A program made the position numbers and the translations under genes. Below are positions 8,181 through 16,564 of a stretch of DNA of 45,086 nucleotides, piece after piece; within the stretch, counting starts at the first letter, position 1, and the number at the start of each line of letters is the position of its first letter. The stretch lies in assembly GCA_001003705.1 (NCBI GenBank), contig LCPQ01000011.1, forward strand, positions 1 through 45,086, in the 5' to 3' direction. A model generated the notes under the pieces. That model ran no database searches, was not told the DNA's origin, and worked only from the letters and a program-made list of their open reading frames with translations. Source of the DNA: Parcubacteria group bacterium GW2011_GWA2_48_9 (lineage in GTDB: Bacteria > Patescibacteriota > Patescibacteriia > UBA10025).

Positions 8181-9863
8181 TCAATCTAGAAGTACTTCTT
8201 CCAGTGTTTCACCCGCCATTGTTAAATTTGTTACATATGAAAGAGTGAACCCGGCCTGAATGAGATGCTCGCGAAGGTGTATTACGTCCGTATTTAGTGG
8301 GTTTGTATATACATAAATGCGTGTCGTCTTAAGCATTAATCGAAGAGTGGCAAGATCACCATCTGTTTTGAGAGGTAAATCGACAATCACCCTTCGTTCA
8401 GGGAAAATGACTTTATCGGCGTTCCCGGTAATTACTATTGAGTCTTCTTCTGTACTTGATAGAATACTTTCACGAATATGAATGTTATTTTGCGTGTTTT
8501 TCTTAGTAGCGGCGATGCCATAGAGCGGGTCAAGAAAAGTGAAATGCAGCGAGGTAACAATTATTACGAAGGATACCCCTATTTGGATTACATTTGAAAT
8601 CCATTTATTTCTTACTAGCCGCCCAAGCCGAAATAAACTGACAACGACAAAAGGAATCCCAAATATATAAACTGGTAACCAATACCGTATATATGATGAT
8701 CCAAGTATTATTACGGATTTATCAAAATACTCTGATATCTCGAAAGATCCATAAAACACCACTAATACCAAAGACACAGTCAGAAACAATAAAGTGTATA
8801 TAAGAACAGGCATAGATGTACTACGCCAGGGTCCACCTAACCACGTGGTGTATTTTTTTATGAATGCCAACACTATATCACGTAATATCCAGACTGCGCC
8901 GGTAATAGTGAAAAGCGCCCACCAACCAAATGCCAGTAATAGATAGTCATATGTTGCGTACTTCATCGTCGAAAAATTTATTCCAAAAGGCAAAATTGCC
9001 TTTCCAATGTTTTGTAATAAAGATGGGCCACTCGTAAGCATGCTCGAAGTTCCCTCGTGTTCAAATGAGTATGCGAATGATAGTGCTGAACCGTAGATAT
9101 GAGTGTTGGCAACTAAAATGGGGGTCATAACAGCAAAAAAACTAACAACCCAGAAAACAAGTTGAACAAGACTCAACCTTCTAAGGTTTGATAAAAAAAT
9201 TATTGCAAAAACCGCCAATACCCAAAAAATTTCTGATGTCCTTAATGCTAATGAAAGTCCCGTGCATACGCCTGATAGCGATAGAAACAATAATCTCTTT
9301 TTTAATGTCAATGGGTATAAAAACTGATGGACTAAAAAAAATAAGCCTACAATAAAAAAAGATACGAAGGGTACATTATGAAACATCCCCCGTGAGCTAT
9401 ATAAAAAAAATGGTGGTAGGATAAGCAAAAGAAGTGTCGATATGGTAGCTATGCGTTCTAAAAAAATATCTTTTATGAGAAAATAGAAAAAAACTGCACC
9501 AATTACTGCTAAAATAGGTGTAATTTTGAGTATACTGCCTATACCAAAAACTTTTGCTATACTGCCGTATAGAAGAGGCATGCCAAGAAAGCTTCCGGGA
9601 ATTAACTCACCACCCCTGACAGCCATACTGCGAGGATGTATGAGACCACCAGATATCTCATTTAGTGGATCGTGGAATCTAAGTTTACTCTCTGCGGCAA
9701 ATAGCTGAGAAAAATAGTAATTGGCCGTTTCGTCAGGTGAGGTAAATATAGGGTCGGATCCAGAATAGAGCCAAGAATATATTATTAAGAAAACTAGGCC
9801 AACCCCAATAATAAGGACCAGCGAGAGATGGTTCCGAAGCAAGTTAAGCAAACTACCTCGCAT
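8181..9863 (-). CDS. Polytopic GT-C (GT39/ArnT-like) glycosyltransferase candidate
   Basis: 560 residues with about ten or more membrane segments, and a soluble tail from about 465. The first external loop holds SPDETANYYF, the acidic D-E motif that GT-C enzymes of the PMT/ArnT type use with lipid-phosphate sugar donors. Such enzymes transfer sugars from polyprenyl phosphates to glycans, lipids or proteins outside the membrane. The acceptor is unknown, and a Wzy-like polymerase cannot be ruled out. It heads the minus-strand rml transcription unit and has its own extended -10 promoter just upstream. Confidence 0.75.
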   Translation of the reverse strand: MRGSLLNLLRNHLSLVLIIGVGLVFLIIYSWLYSGSDPIFTSPDETANYYFSQLFAAESKLRFHDPLNEISGGLIHPRSMAVRGGELIPGSFLGMPLLYGSIAKVFGIGSILKITPILAVIGAVFFYFLIKDIFLERIATISTLLLLILPPFFLYSSRGMFHNVPFVSFFIVGLFFLVHQFLYPLTLKKRLLFLSLSGVCTGLSLALRTSEIFWVLAVFAIIFLSNLRRLSLVQLVFWVVSFFAVMTPILVANTHIYGSALSFAYSFEHEGTSSMLTSGPSLLQNIGKAILPFGINFSTMKYATYDYLLLAFGWWALFTITGAVWILRDIVLAFIKKYTTWLGGPWRSTSMPVLIYTLLFLTVSLVLVVFYGSFEISEYFDKSVIILGSSYIRYWLPVYIFGIPFVVVSLFRLGRLVRNKWISNVIQIGVSFVIIVTSLHFTFLDPLYGIAATKKNTQNNIHIRESILSSTEEDSIVITGNADKVIFPERRVIVDLPLKTDGDLATLRLMLKTTRIYVYTNPLNTDVIHLREHLIQAGFTLSYVTNLTMAGETLEEVLLD

Positions 9864-9872
9864 ATATAAATA

Positions 9873-9881
9873 GTTATAGCA
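9873..9881 (-). promoter_or_regulatory. Extended -10 promoter (TGCTATAAC) of the GT39-rml operon
   Basis: On the reverse strand TG-C-TATAAC ends 9 bp before the ATG at 9863, so the mRNA leader would be zero to a few bases. It probably drives the whole 9863-1558 run. A divergent copy of the same arrangement faces the other way at 9915-9923. Confidence 0.5.
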
Positions 9882-9914
9882 TCATTAGCGACCCTTTTCA
9901 AACATTCAAATTTT

Positions 9915-9923
9915 TGATATACC
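9915..9923 (+). promoter_or_regulatory. Extended -10 promoter (TGATATACC) of the plus-strand glycan operon
   Basis: TG-A-TATACC ends 13 bp before the ATG at 9937. It overlaps the potential GTG start at 9925, which is a reason to prefer the ATG. The expected leader is about 7 nt. Confidence 0.45.
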
Positions 9924-9936
9924 AGTGGGTACCAAT

Positions 9937-10326
9937 ATGAAGAACGGCTTTGTCAAATACTTAGGTGCGAGCATTATCATAGTAGCTCTATTATCAATTG
10001 TCCTAAGTATATGGATGCCTATCCAACAATCTACGCGCATCATTGCCGGAGCCTCACTTGCACTTTTCATTCCAGGATTGACATGGAGCTACGTATTCTG
10101 GTACAAAAACGAAATCACTGGCTTGGAGAGATTTATTTTTTCCTTTTTTCTCTCCATCGCGTTAGTCCCTTTGGTAATCTATTTTCTCAATAAAGTCGGT
10201 GTAAGAATCAACACATTAAATTCCCTCTTAGAGATACTGGGACTGAGTATAGTGGGGATATGTATCTATTTACTTCGAACCCACATGCGCAGTAATACAG
10301 TTAGTAAGGAAAACGATCACATTTAA
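9937..10326 (+). CDS. Small DUF1616-like membrane protein
   Basis: 129 residues from the ATG at 9937 (a GTG at 9925 lies inside the -10 box and is less likely). About four hydrophobic segments are seen, with the sequence LALFIPGLTWSYVFW followed by GLERFIFSFFLSIALVPLV. This order (LxxPGY..., then LERxxLSxxLSxxxxPL) is the pattern of DUF1616 proteins, which often lie in archaeal and Patescibacterial glycan loci. Function is unknown. It is the first gene of the plus-strand operon, 11 bp before wlbA. Confidence 0.7.
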   Translation: MKNGFVKYLGASIIIVALLSIVLSIWMPIQQSTRIIAGASLALFIPGLTWSYVFWYKNEITGLERFIFSFFLSIALVPLVIYFLNKVGVRINTLNSLLEILGLSIVGICIYLLRTHMRSNTVSKENDHI

Positions 10327-10337
10327 CTTCTCATAAT

Positions 10338-11186
10338 ATGACCAAAAATTTCGCCATGACGGGTGTCGCGGGCTATATCGCCCCACGCCACCTGCAGGCA
10401 ATAAAGGATACGGGCAACCAACTTATTGCTGCATTGGATCCCCAAGATTCCGTAGGGATCCTTGACAGCTATTTTGGTGATGTGGCTTTTTTTACAGAAT
10501 TTGAAAGATTCGATAGACATATCGATAAACTGCGTCGCGAGAACGCTGGCAGTGAAATCCACTACCTCACTATATGTTCACCGAATTACCTTCACGATGC
10601 TCATATACGCTTAGCGTTGCGCGTCGGTGCTGACGCGATCTGCGAGAAACCCCTGGTACTGAACCCCTGGAATCTCGATGCCCTCCAGGAACTCGAACGC
10701 GAATTCGGAAAAAGAATCTATACTATTCTTCAACTTCGCGTGCATCCAGCAATGGTTGCACTCAAAGAAAAACTTGATTCAGCTCCAACGGGTAATAAAC
10801 ATGACATCGACCTTACGTATATCACTTCACGCGGTAAGTGGTATCAAATTTCGTGGAAGGGAAAGATTGAACAATCAGGTGGGCTGGCAACAAATATAGG
10901 TATACATTTTTTTGACATACTCATCTGGCTTTTCGGAAACGTTCAACGTCAGGAAGTGCATCTCAGTACTGCTACGAAAACGTCTGGATACATCGAGCTG
11001 GAAAAGGCCCGAGTCCGCTGGTACCTTTCAATTGACTCCGCCGATATTCCTCAAGACGCGCAAAAAACAGGTAAACGAACATATAGGTCTCTCACCATGG
11101 ACGGGCAAGAAATCGAGTTTTCTGACGGCTTCACTGACCTCCATACGCAGGTATACAAACGAATACTTGCAGGCGATGGTTTCTGA
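10338..11186 (+). CDS. wlbA: UDP-N-acetyl-2-amino-2-deoxyglucuronate 3-dehydrogenase (WlbA/WbpB type)
   Basis: The enzyme oxidises C3 of UDP-GlcNAcA to the 3-keto sugar, preparing it for amination. It is a Gfo/Idh/MocA oxidoreductase: the WlbA-specific start GVAGYIAPRHLQAIKDTG, then ALDPQDSVGILDSYF, CEKPLVL (the catalytic EKP) and NIGIHFFDILIWLFG with a conserved His. At 282 residues it is about 30 shorter than WbpB/WlbA. The sequence stops after ILAGDGF, where relatives as I remember them carry one more helix, and the next gene starts inside its last four codons (11-bp overlap). Whether the shortened end affects activity cannot be told. Confidence 0.9.
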   Translation: MTKNFAMTGVAGYIAPRHLQAIKDTGNQLIAALDPQDSVGILDSYFGDVAFFTEFERFDRHIDKLRRENAGSEIHYLTICSPNYLHDAHIRLALRVGADAICEKPLVLNPWNLDALQELEREFGKRIYTILQLRVHPAMVALKEKLDSAPTGNKHDIDLTYITSRGKWYQISWKGKIEQSGGLATNIGIHFFDILIWLFGNVQRQEVHLSTATKTSGYIELEKARVRWYLSIDSADIPQDAQKTGKRTYRSLTMDGQEIEFSDGFTDLHTQVYKRILAGDGF

Positions 11187-11760
11187 CACCAAATATTTCT
11201 GTCACAAATCAAGTTACATCGACGAACCTTGTGAAATTGGCGAAGGTACAAAGATATGGCATTTTAGCCATGTCATGGCGGGCGCCAAAATCGGAAAGAA
11301 CTGTTCGCTTGGCCAGAACGTGAATGTCAGCAGCAAAACAGCTATCGGAAACGACGTAAAAATACAGAACAACGTATCGATATATGACGGTGTTACCCTC
11401 GAGGACTACGTTTTTTGTGGACCCTCGATGGTTTTCACGAACGACATGAATCCTCGGTCCAAATACCCAAAGCACGGGGTCTATCTTCCCACGCTTGTGA
11501 AGGAGGGTGCATCCATCGGGGCAAACGCAACGATCGTTTGCGGTACCATTATTGGAAGGCATGCGTTTATTGGTTCTGGCTCGGTAGTCACAAAAGACAT
11601 CCCTGACTACGCCCTGGTGTATGGTAACCCCGCAAGAGTACATGGGTGGATATGCGAGTGCGGAGAAAAGATTGATTTCGGGTCCGATAATACATGCGTA
11701 TGCAAATCATGTGAAAAAACATACGCTAAAAACGGGGAACAGGTACAGGAGAAAAAGTAA
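11176..11760 (+). CDS. wlbB: UDP-2-acetamido-3-amino-2,3-dideoxyglucuronate N-acetyltransferase (WlbB/WbpD type)
   Basis: The protein acetylates the new 3-amino group using acetyl-CoA. It is a left-handed beta-helix (hexapeptide repeat) acyltransferase: repeats such as IGKNCSLGQNVNVS, IGNDVKIQNNVSIYDGV and IGANATIVCGTIIG run from about residue 30 to 160, and VYGNPARVHGW is the family signature. The last 30 residues have two Cys pairs (CECG, CVCKSC) like a small zinc ribbon. The start at 11176 is chosen because upstream in-frame sequence is only a shadow of wlbA; the product is then 194 residues, normal for the family. Confidence 0.92.
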   Translation: MVSDTKYFCHKSSYIDEPCEIGEGTKIWHFSHVMAGAKIGKNCSLGQNVNVSSKTAIGNDVKIQNNVSIYDGVTLEDYVFCGPSMVFTNDMNPRSKYPKHGVYLPTLVKEGASIGANATIVCGTIIGRHAFIGSGSVVTKDIPDYALVYGNPARVHGWICECGEKIDFGSDNTCVCKSCEKTYAKNGEQVQEKK

Positions 11761-11797
11761 CATCAGAAAATCTTAAACCCGCTGTCGGCTTCGTTAG

Positions 11798-12562
11798 ATG
11801 AAAAAGAATATTGGACCCATTAGAGACACTGCAGCGATTATTTTAGCAGGTGGCAAGGGCAAGAGAATGGGTATCGCCCTCCCGAAGTCGCTACTTCCTT
11901 TAGGTAAAAAAACAATTATTGAGCATGTCCTGGCAACACTGCATTCGCTTCCTGTGACGAGGATTGTTATTGTTACGCCGGCGGATGATTCTCTTTTTCG
12001 CAAACTGTTAGGAGGGAACCGCTACTCGTTCGTGAAGCAGGCTAGTCCCCTCGGAACAGGCCATGCGGTCGCTACCGCACTTCACAGACAGAAATTCTCT
12101 GAATCCAATGTATTGATCATCATGGCCGACAGTTCTGCACTATTCAAGCCAGGGACGGTTCGGCAATTTATTCGTCAGTGCGCTCCCGAGTCGGCAATTG
12201 GTATCACACTCTTTCCCGCTTTCAGAAATGTTACCAGCGTAGGAAGAGTGTACCTCGATAAACAACACCGTTTACTTGGATACCACTTGAGAGGCGCATC
12301 ATCTCGACGCATAGGCCACCCCTATATACAAGGTGGCTATCTTTTCTTCAGAACACAATGGTTGCAGTCGTGTATACATACCCTGGCACGATCCAAGCAC
12401 GGCGACAGATACAATTTGACCGACCTGCTTTCCTATGCTAAAAAGAACCACTCAAGAATCTCCGCTTATGTCCTCCGGAATCTCAAGGAATGGTCCAGTG
12501 TGAATACCTTTCGCGAATACAGAGAAACACTACAAAAAATAAACACAAGACTGAAACCATAA
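11798..12562 (+). CDS. Sugar nucleotidyltransferase, GlmU N-terminal-like
   Basis: 254 residues with AAIILAGGKGKRM and the following LPKSLLPLG, the NTP-transferase signature with its catalytic Arg and Lys, then SPLGTGHAVATAL as in the uridylyltransferase half of GlmU. MADSS takes the place of the usual YGD-type metal motif. There is no beta-helix acyltransferase domain. It probably activates a sugar-1-phosphate as UDP- or other NDP-sugar. The exact substrate is unknown; its place between wlbB and wlbC suggests it feeds the diacetamido-uronate pathway or a partner sugar. Confidence 0.8.
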   Translation: MKKNIGPIRDTAAIILAGGKGKRMGIALPKSLLPLGKKTIIEHVLATLHSLPVTRIVIVTPADDSLFRKLLGGNRYSFVKQASPLGTGHAVATALHRQKFSESNVLIIMADSSALFKPGTVRQFIRQCAPESAIGITLFPAFRNVTSVGRVYLDKQHRLLGYHLRGASSRRIGHPYIQGGYLFFRTQWLQSCIHTLARSKHGDRYNLTDLLSYAKKNHSRISAYVLRNLKEWSSVNTFREYRETLQKINTRLKP

Positions 12563-12572
12563 GGGGGTTCAT

Positions 12573-13292
12573 GTGGCTATCACCACGATCACCCATGAAA
12601 TTGATCTTTTTGATTCGCTTGTCGCTGTAGGCATTCAGCTCACGGCTGACACCGCATTCACGGGAGCACAGCGTCCTCTCCACAACGGAGACGTCACTGC
12701 CTTTGCAACCTTTCTAGCGCGCGCAAGGCAGCTCTCACCCCACTGGAACGGGTCATTTACTACACACATGCATCTCGCCGTCGCGCTGGTGAAGGCAATG
12801 ACCAGTCGACTAAACCTCCCAGCGGAGGATCAATTTCTCACCTCATTCCAGATACTCGCACATGACGTCGGCCGGCTCCTCACGCATCGAGTCGTTACCA
12901 ATGAAGTTCGCGGGAGAGAACTCCTACGAGCGATGAACTTTGTCTCTCCGTTCGACGACATCCATTTCGGCTGGTCCTACTGGACCGGGGATATATTTTC
13001 TCCGTCCATGAGACATCATCGCGACCGCATCGTGGTGCTCGCTGACCAATTTGGAAAGCCGAGCGAATGTGGACCCCATGTTCGCACCATTGATGAAGCA
13101 TTTTCATCTGTCAGATCACTTACTACGCGGTACGCCGGCAATCATGATCCAGAATTCCTCTCGAATGCCAGTAAGGCACAGGAGCGATGCACCCTCGCTA
13201 TCGAAGCGTCGCTTGAGTGGCTCCACTCGGAAGGAGTAGATTTCGACGATGTACGCAACGCCGCAAGTGGAGCCTGCCAGCACCTTTTCTGA
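12573..13292 (+). CDS. HD-superfamily-like protein of unknown function (GTG start)
   Basis: 239 residues, starting at GTG 12573 with AAGGGGG as ribosome-binding site 5 bp before; the ATG two bases earlier is in another frame and closes quickly. A His at 65/67 (TTHMHLAV), H97-D98 (ILAHDVGR) and H106 resemble the H...HD...D layout of HD metal-dependent phosphohydrolases. The final Asp is not certain. No membrane segment. Its role in a sugar operon is unknown; removal of a phosphate from a sugar or nucleotide is one possibility. Codon use is relatively GC-rich, like wlbABC. Confidence 0.65.
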   Translation: MAITTITHEIDLFDSLVAVGIQLTADTAFTGAQRPLHNGDVTAFATFLARARQLSPHWNGSFTTHMHLAVALVKAMTSRLNLPAEDQFLTSFQILAHDVGRLLTHRVVTNEVRGRELLRAMNFVSPFDDIHFGWSYWTGDIFSPSMRHHRDRIVVLADQFGKPSECGPHVRTIDEAFSSVRSLTTRYAGNHDPEFLSNASKAQERCTLAIEASLEWLHSEGVDFDDVRNAASGACQHLF

Positions 13293-13327
13293 CTGGGCCA
13301 GTGGAGTCTCGCTGGCCTTCTTCTTTT

Positions 13328-13336
13328 TGCTATAAT
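13328..13336 (+). promoter_or_regulatory. Extended -10 promoter (TGCTATAAT) before wlbC
   Basis: A perfect TATAAT with TG-n in front, 83 bp before the wlbC ATG and downstream of the HD gene. It would give a leader of about 77 nt. Confidence 0.5.
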
Positions 13337-13395
13337 ATCGTCCATACAGCAGACTCCGAAGCTACCTTGTCACCACTTTTCAATATGGCGAAATG

Positions 13396-13404
13396 TGCTA
13401 CAAT
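13396..13404 (+). promoter_or_regulatory. Second extended -10 (TGCTACAAT) before wlbC
   Basis: TG-C-TACAAT ends 15 bp before the ATG at 13420. With the box at 13328 it makes a tandem pair, suggesting wlbC and the AT-rich genes after it can be transcribed separately from wlbAB. Confidence 0.4.
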
Positions 13405-13419
13405 ACCGCGCATACTACT

Positions 13420-14523
13420 ATGCAACTTGTCGATTTAGGAGTCCAATACAACGCGTTAAAAAAAGAGATAGATACAGCCATCCAACAGGTCATTGACGAG
13501 GGAACGTTTATCTTCGGTGAAAACTTGGAGAAGCTTGAAGAAGAGGTAGCCGACTACTGCGGGGTATCTTACGCAGTTGGCCTCAACTCAGGGACAGACG
13601 CGTTGCTTTTCGCCATACGCAACTATGGCATCGGCCCTGAAGACGAAGTAATCACGACACCCTTCACGTTTATAGCGACAGCTGAGGTGATTGCGCTCGA
13701 ACATGCGAAACCGGTCTTCGTGGACATAGACCCGAAAACCTACAATATTGACGTATCAAAAATCGAAGAAAAGATAACACCGAAGACAAAGGCAATCATA
13801 CCTGTACACCTCTATGGGCAACCAGCTGATATGGATCCAATTCTTGTGATTGCAAAAAAACACAACCTGAAGGTGATCGAGGATGCGGCCCAAGCTATAG
13901 GCGCCCAATACAAAGGCAAGAACGTAACTTCGATTGGCGATATCGGCTGTCTTTCTTTTTTTCCGGCAAAAAACCTCGGGGCGTTCGGTGACGCAGGGAT
14001 GATTTTGACAAATGATGCATCGATCGCGGAAAAGATGAAAATGATGCGAAATCACGGATCGAAGAAAAAGTACTACCATGAATTTCTCGGTGATTCCTCA
14101 AGACTCGACAATCTCCAGGCCGCAATATTACGCGTCAAGCTGCGTCATATCGATGAGTGGAATGAGAAACGTATTCAAAACGCCAAGCGGTATTCGGACC
14201 TTCTCGGTAACTCTGCCTTTACGACTCCTTTCGTTCTCCCCGACACGAAAGCAGTCTACCAACAATATACGATCCGGACACAGCATCGTGACCTTGTTCA
14301 ACACAAATTGAAGGATCTAGGCATCCCGACAGCCGTGCATTATCCCCTCCCTCTTCACCTACAGCCAGTGTTCCAAAACATGGACTACGGATACCGTGAA
14401 GGCGACTTTCCCGAATCGGAAAAAGCAAGTAAGGAGGTACTTTCACTTCCCATGTATCCCGAGCTGTCGAATAAGGATATCGAAACTGTCGCCAATGCTA
14501 TAAAAGATATTATTCCTAAGTGA
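13420..14523 (+). CDS. wlbC: UDP-3-keto-sugar 3-aminotransferase (WlbC/WbpE type, DegT/DnrJ/EryC1 family)
   Basis: A PLP enzyme that aminates the 3-keto group made by WlbA, with glutamate as usual donor. Visible: NSGTDAL (phosphate binding), [11 protein letters not shown] with the PLP-ring Asp, and the Schiff-base Lys in [12 protein letters not shown] (K184 of the chosen start), [13 protein letters not shown] near the end. The start at 13420 (MQLVDLGVQ) fits the family; nine codons of earlier in-frame sequence overlap the -10 box. 367 residues is normal. It completes the WlbA-WlbC-WlbB order of reactions. Confidence 0.93.
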   Translation: MQLVDLGVQYNALKKEIDTAIQQVIDEGTFIFGENLEKLEEEVADYCGVSYAVGLNSGTDALLFAIRNYGIGPEDEVITTPFTFIATAEVIALEHAKPVFVDIDPKTYNIDVSKIEEKITPKTKAIIPVHLYGQPADMDPILVIAKKHNLKVIEDAAQAIGAQYKGKNVTSIGDIGCLSFFPAKNLGAFGDAGMILTNDASIAEKMKMMRNHGSKKKYYHEFLGDSSRLDNLQAAILRVKLRHIDEWNEKRIQNAKRYSDLLGNSAFTTPFVLPDTKAVYQQYTIRTQHRDLVQHKLKDLGIPTAVHYPLPLHLQPVFQNMDYGYREGDFPESEKASKEVLSLPMYPELSNKDIETVANAIKDIIPK

Positions 14524-14539
14524 ATGCGCCACGCATAAC

Positions 14540-15088
14540 ATGTTAGGGCGCCTAATTAATTCAATAATAAAAAAAGTTCCAATTTTCGTAGTCCGAAAGT
14601 TGATTTCATGTATTCGTAATTCCGAGTCTGCATACGGATACCAAATGAGGTCGATATGTTATACGCGCTTATGTAAATCATTTGGGGAAAAGGTAAAGAT
14701 TGCACCATACGTCTTTCTGCAAAATCCAGAACATATTTCAATTGGCAATAATGTTAGCATTCAACATTTTTGTCTTATTTCCGGATATGGTGGTGTCGAA
14801 ATAGGAAGCGATGTATCAATCGCCGCGTATACTTCAATTTTTAGCACATCCCACCCTGTTAATAACCCTCATCAAAAAATCCGTGATGCCCAACTACTAT
14901 CAAAGTCGGTTAAAATCGGTGAGAATGTTTGGATCGGTGCTGGCGTAACAATATTATATGGAACAACCATTACTGATGGCGTAGTTGTTGGTGCACAATC
15001 ATTGGTGACAAAAGATCTCGTTCAGAAAGATTCAGTTTACATAGGTTCTCCGGCTAGATTCTTAAAGTTACGGTTTAACGAACAATAA
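14540..15088 (+). CDS. Hexapeptide-repeat O-acetyltransferase
   Basis: 182 residues. The N-terminal 45 are basic and hydrophobic, then hexapeptide repeats of the LacA/CysE type: IGNNVSIQHFCLISG, IGSDVSIAAYTSIF, IGENVWIGAGVTILYG, with SHPVN holding the catalytic-type His. It probably acetylates a sugar in the repeat unit or its precursor. From here on the base composition becomes markedly AT-rich, unlike wlbABC. Its stop is directly followed by the GTG of the flippase gene. Confidence 0.85.
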   Translation: MLGRLINSIIKKVPIFVVRKLISCIRNSESAYGYQMRSICYTRLCKSFGEKVKIAPYVFLQNPEHISIGNNVSIQHFCLISGYGGVEIGSDVSIAAYTSIFSTSHPVNNPHQKIRDAQLLSKSVKIGENVWIGAGVTILYGTTITDGVVVGAQSLVTKDLVQKDSVYIGSPARFLKLRFNEQ

Positions 15089-16558
15089 GTGGAACATAAG
15101 ACTGCCAATTTTGGCAAAGATTTTATCGTATACGCCGTAGGTGCTGCGTCACAAATGGTGCTCAGTTTTATTTTGCTGCCGATATTAACCAAATTATTCA
15201 ATCCGACGGAATATGGCCTTATTGACATCAGCACTACCATTATTCAAATCGTCAGTATTGTCTTTGGCTTCGGAATGACCACAGCTGTATCCTTTTATTA
15301 TTACTTTCACAATGACGAACATGAAAAGAAACAAACCGTAACCACGGGTTTGTTGTTTTTGTTAGTTATTAATATACTTACTGTATTCTTACTTAGTATC
15401 AATGCCACCTCACTTGGTGCTGCGATCTATAAATCACCCGCTTATACTAACATATTTAAAATTACTATTTTTGTTGCAGGTCTTAGTGTTTTACAAAACT
15501 TTCTTTTTCATTTACTACGTATTAGTCGTAGAGCATCATTATATGTAGTCGCTTCGCTACTGAAAGGAGGATTGCAAGTCGGAATTATAATTCTGTTTGT
15601 TATATCTTTCGGACTTGGTCTGCGAGGATACTTTTATGGTTACCTTTCAACAGTATTTTTAAGTTTACTTATTATATTTTCTATTACCAAAAAATACTTA
15701 ACGTTTTCATTCTCAAAAAAAAGACTAATTGAACTTTTGAAATACGGCGTACCACTCATCCCTGCCGGTATTTCACTATGGGCATTACAACTTGTTGATC
15801 GTTTTTTTCTCATACACTACGCAACTTTGGCGGATGTTGGGTTATATGGCGTAGGTGTAAGATCAACCATTCTCTTAGTCCTACTTATTTCCAGCTTACA
15901 GCTCGCCTGGGGCCCCTTTGCATTCTCAATCATGAAACAAGACGACGCAAAAAAAGTTTATACGGAGATTTTTTCACTATTTGTTATAATAGCAACATGG
16001 TTGATAATCCTTACGACGTACTTTGCTAAGGAGGCGATTACATTAGTGACAACCCCAGAATACACTCAAGCATATGTTGTGACACCCTTTTTGTCATTCG
16101 GCACATTTTTTCTCGGCGCATATACGTTACTCTCAATTGGGATAAACTTAGTAAACAAAATGCACATAATTACGACGACTACTATTATTGCAGCTATTCT
16201 TAACATTATTCTCAACTTCATACTGATACCACGGTATGGGATACTCGGTGCCGCCATTAGTACCGCGTCTTCATACCTCGTGTCTACAATGCTGGTCTAC
16301 TTTTTTTCTCAGAAATATTACCCCATCGACTATAAGATGAAAAAAAATATGACCATCGTGTTAATTAGTGTGGGGTACCTTATCGGGTACTTCACTATTA
16401 CTGTCGAAGGTACTATTATTAACCTTATAATACGGGCATTGATTTGCCTTTCCTTCCCGGTCGTGCTCTATACTCTTAAGCTACTAACACCCAATCAGGT
16501 TAAAAGTATTATCAACACAATCAAGTCCTTGACAGTAAAAACTAACCCAAGTAATTAA
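15089..16558 (+). CDS. wzx: Wzx-type polysaccharide flippase (MOP superfamily)
   Basis: 489 residues with about 12-14 membrane segments and the pattern of polysaccharide transporters: FGKDFIVYAVGAASQMVLS at the start, LTKLFNPTEYGLIDI after helix 1, KYGVPLIPAGISLWALQ at helix 7, RYGILGAAISTASSYLV near the end. Such proteins flip undecaprenyl-linked repeat units across the membrane. The start is GTG directly after the previous TAA. Its presence points to a Wzx/Wzy-type pathway. Confidence 0.88.
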   Translation: MEHKTANFGKDFIVYAVGAASQMVLSFILLPILTKLFNPTEYGLIDISTTIIQIVSIVFGFGMTTAVSFYYYFHNDEHEKKQTVTTGLLFLLVINILTVFLLSINATSLGAAIYKSPAYTNIFKITIFVAGLSVLQNFLFHLLRISRRASLYVVASLLKGGLQVGIIILFVISFGLGLRGYFYGYLSTVFLSLLIIFSITKKYLTFSFSKKRLIELLKYGVPLIPAGISLWALQLVDRFFLIHYATLADVGLYGVGVRSTILLVLLISSLQLAWGPFAFSIMKQDDAKKVYTEIFSLFVIIATWLIILTTYFAKEAITLVTTPEYTQAYVVTPFLSFGTFFLGAYTLLSIGINLVNKMHIITTTTIIAAILNIILNFILIPRYGILGAAISTASSYLVSTMLVYFFSQKYYPIDYKMKKNMTIVLISVGYLIGYFTITVEGTIINLIIRALICLSFPVVLYTLKLLTPNQVKSIINTIKSLTVKTNPSN

Positions 16559-16564
16559 CCACAT

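Noticed and set aside
10912-11175. Longer N-terminus for the WlbB acetyltransferase
   Set aside because: It is an out-of-frame shadow of wlbA; family proteins start at about the ATG 11176.
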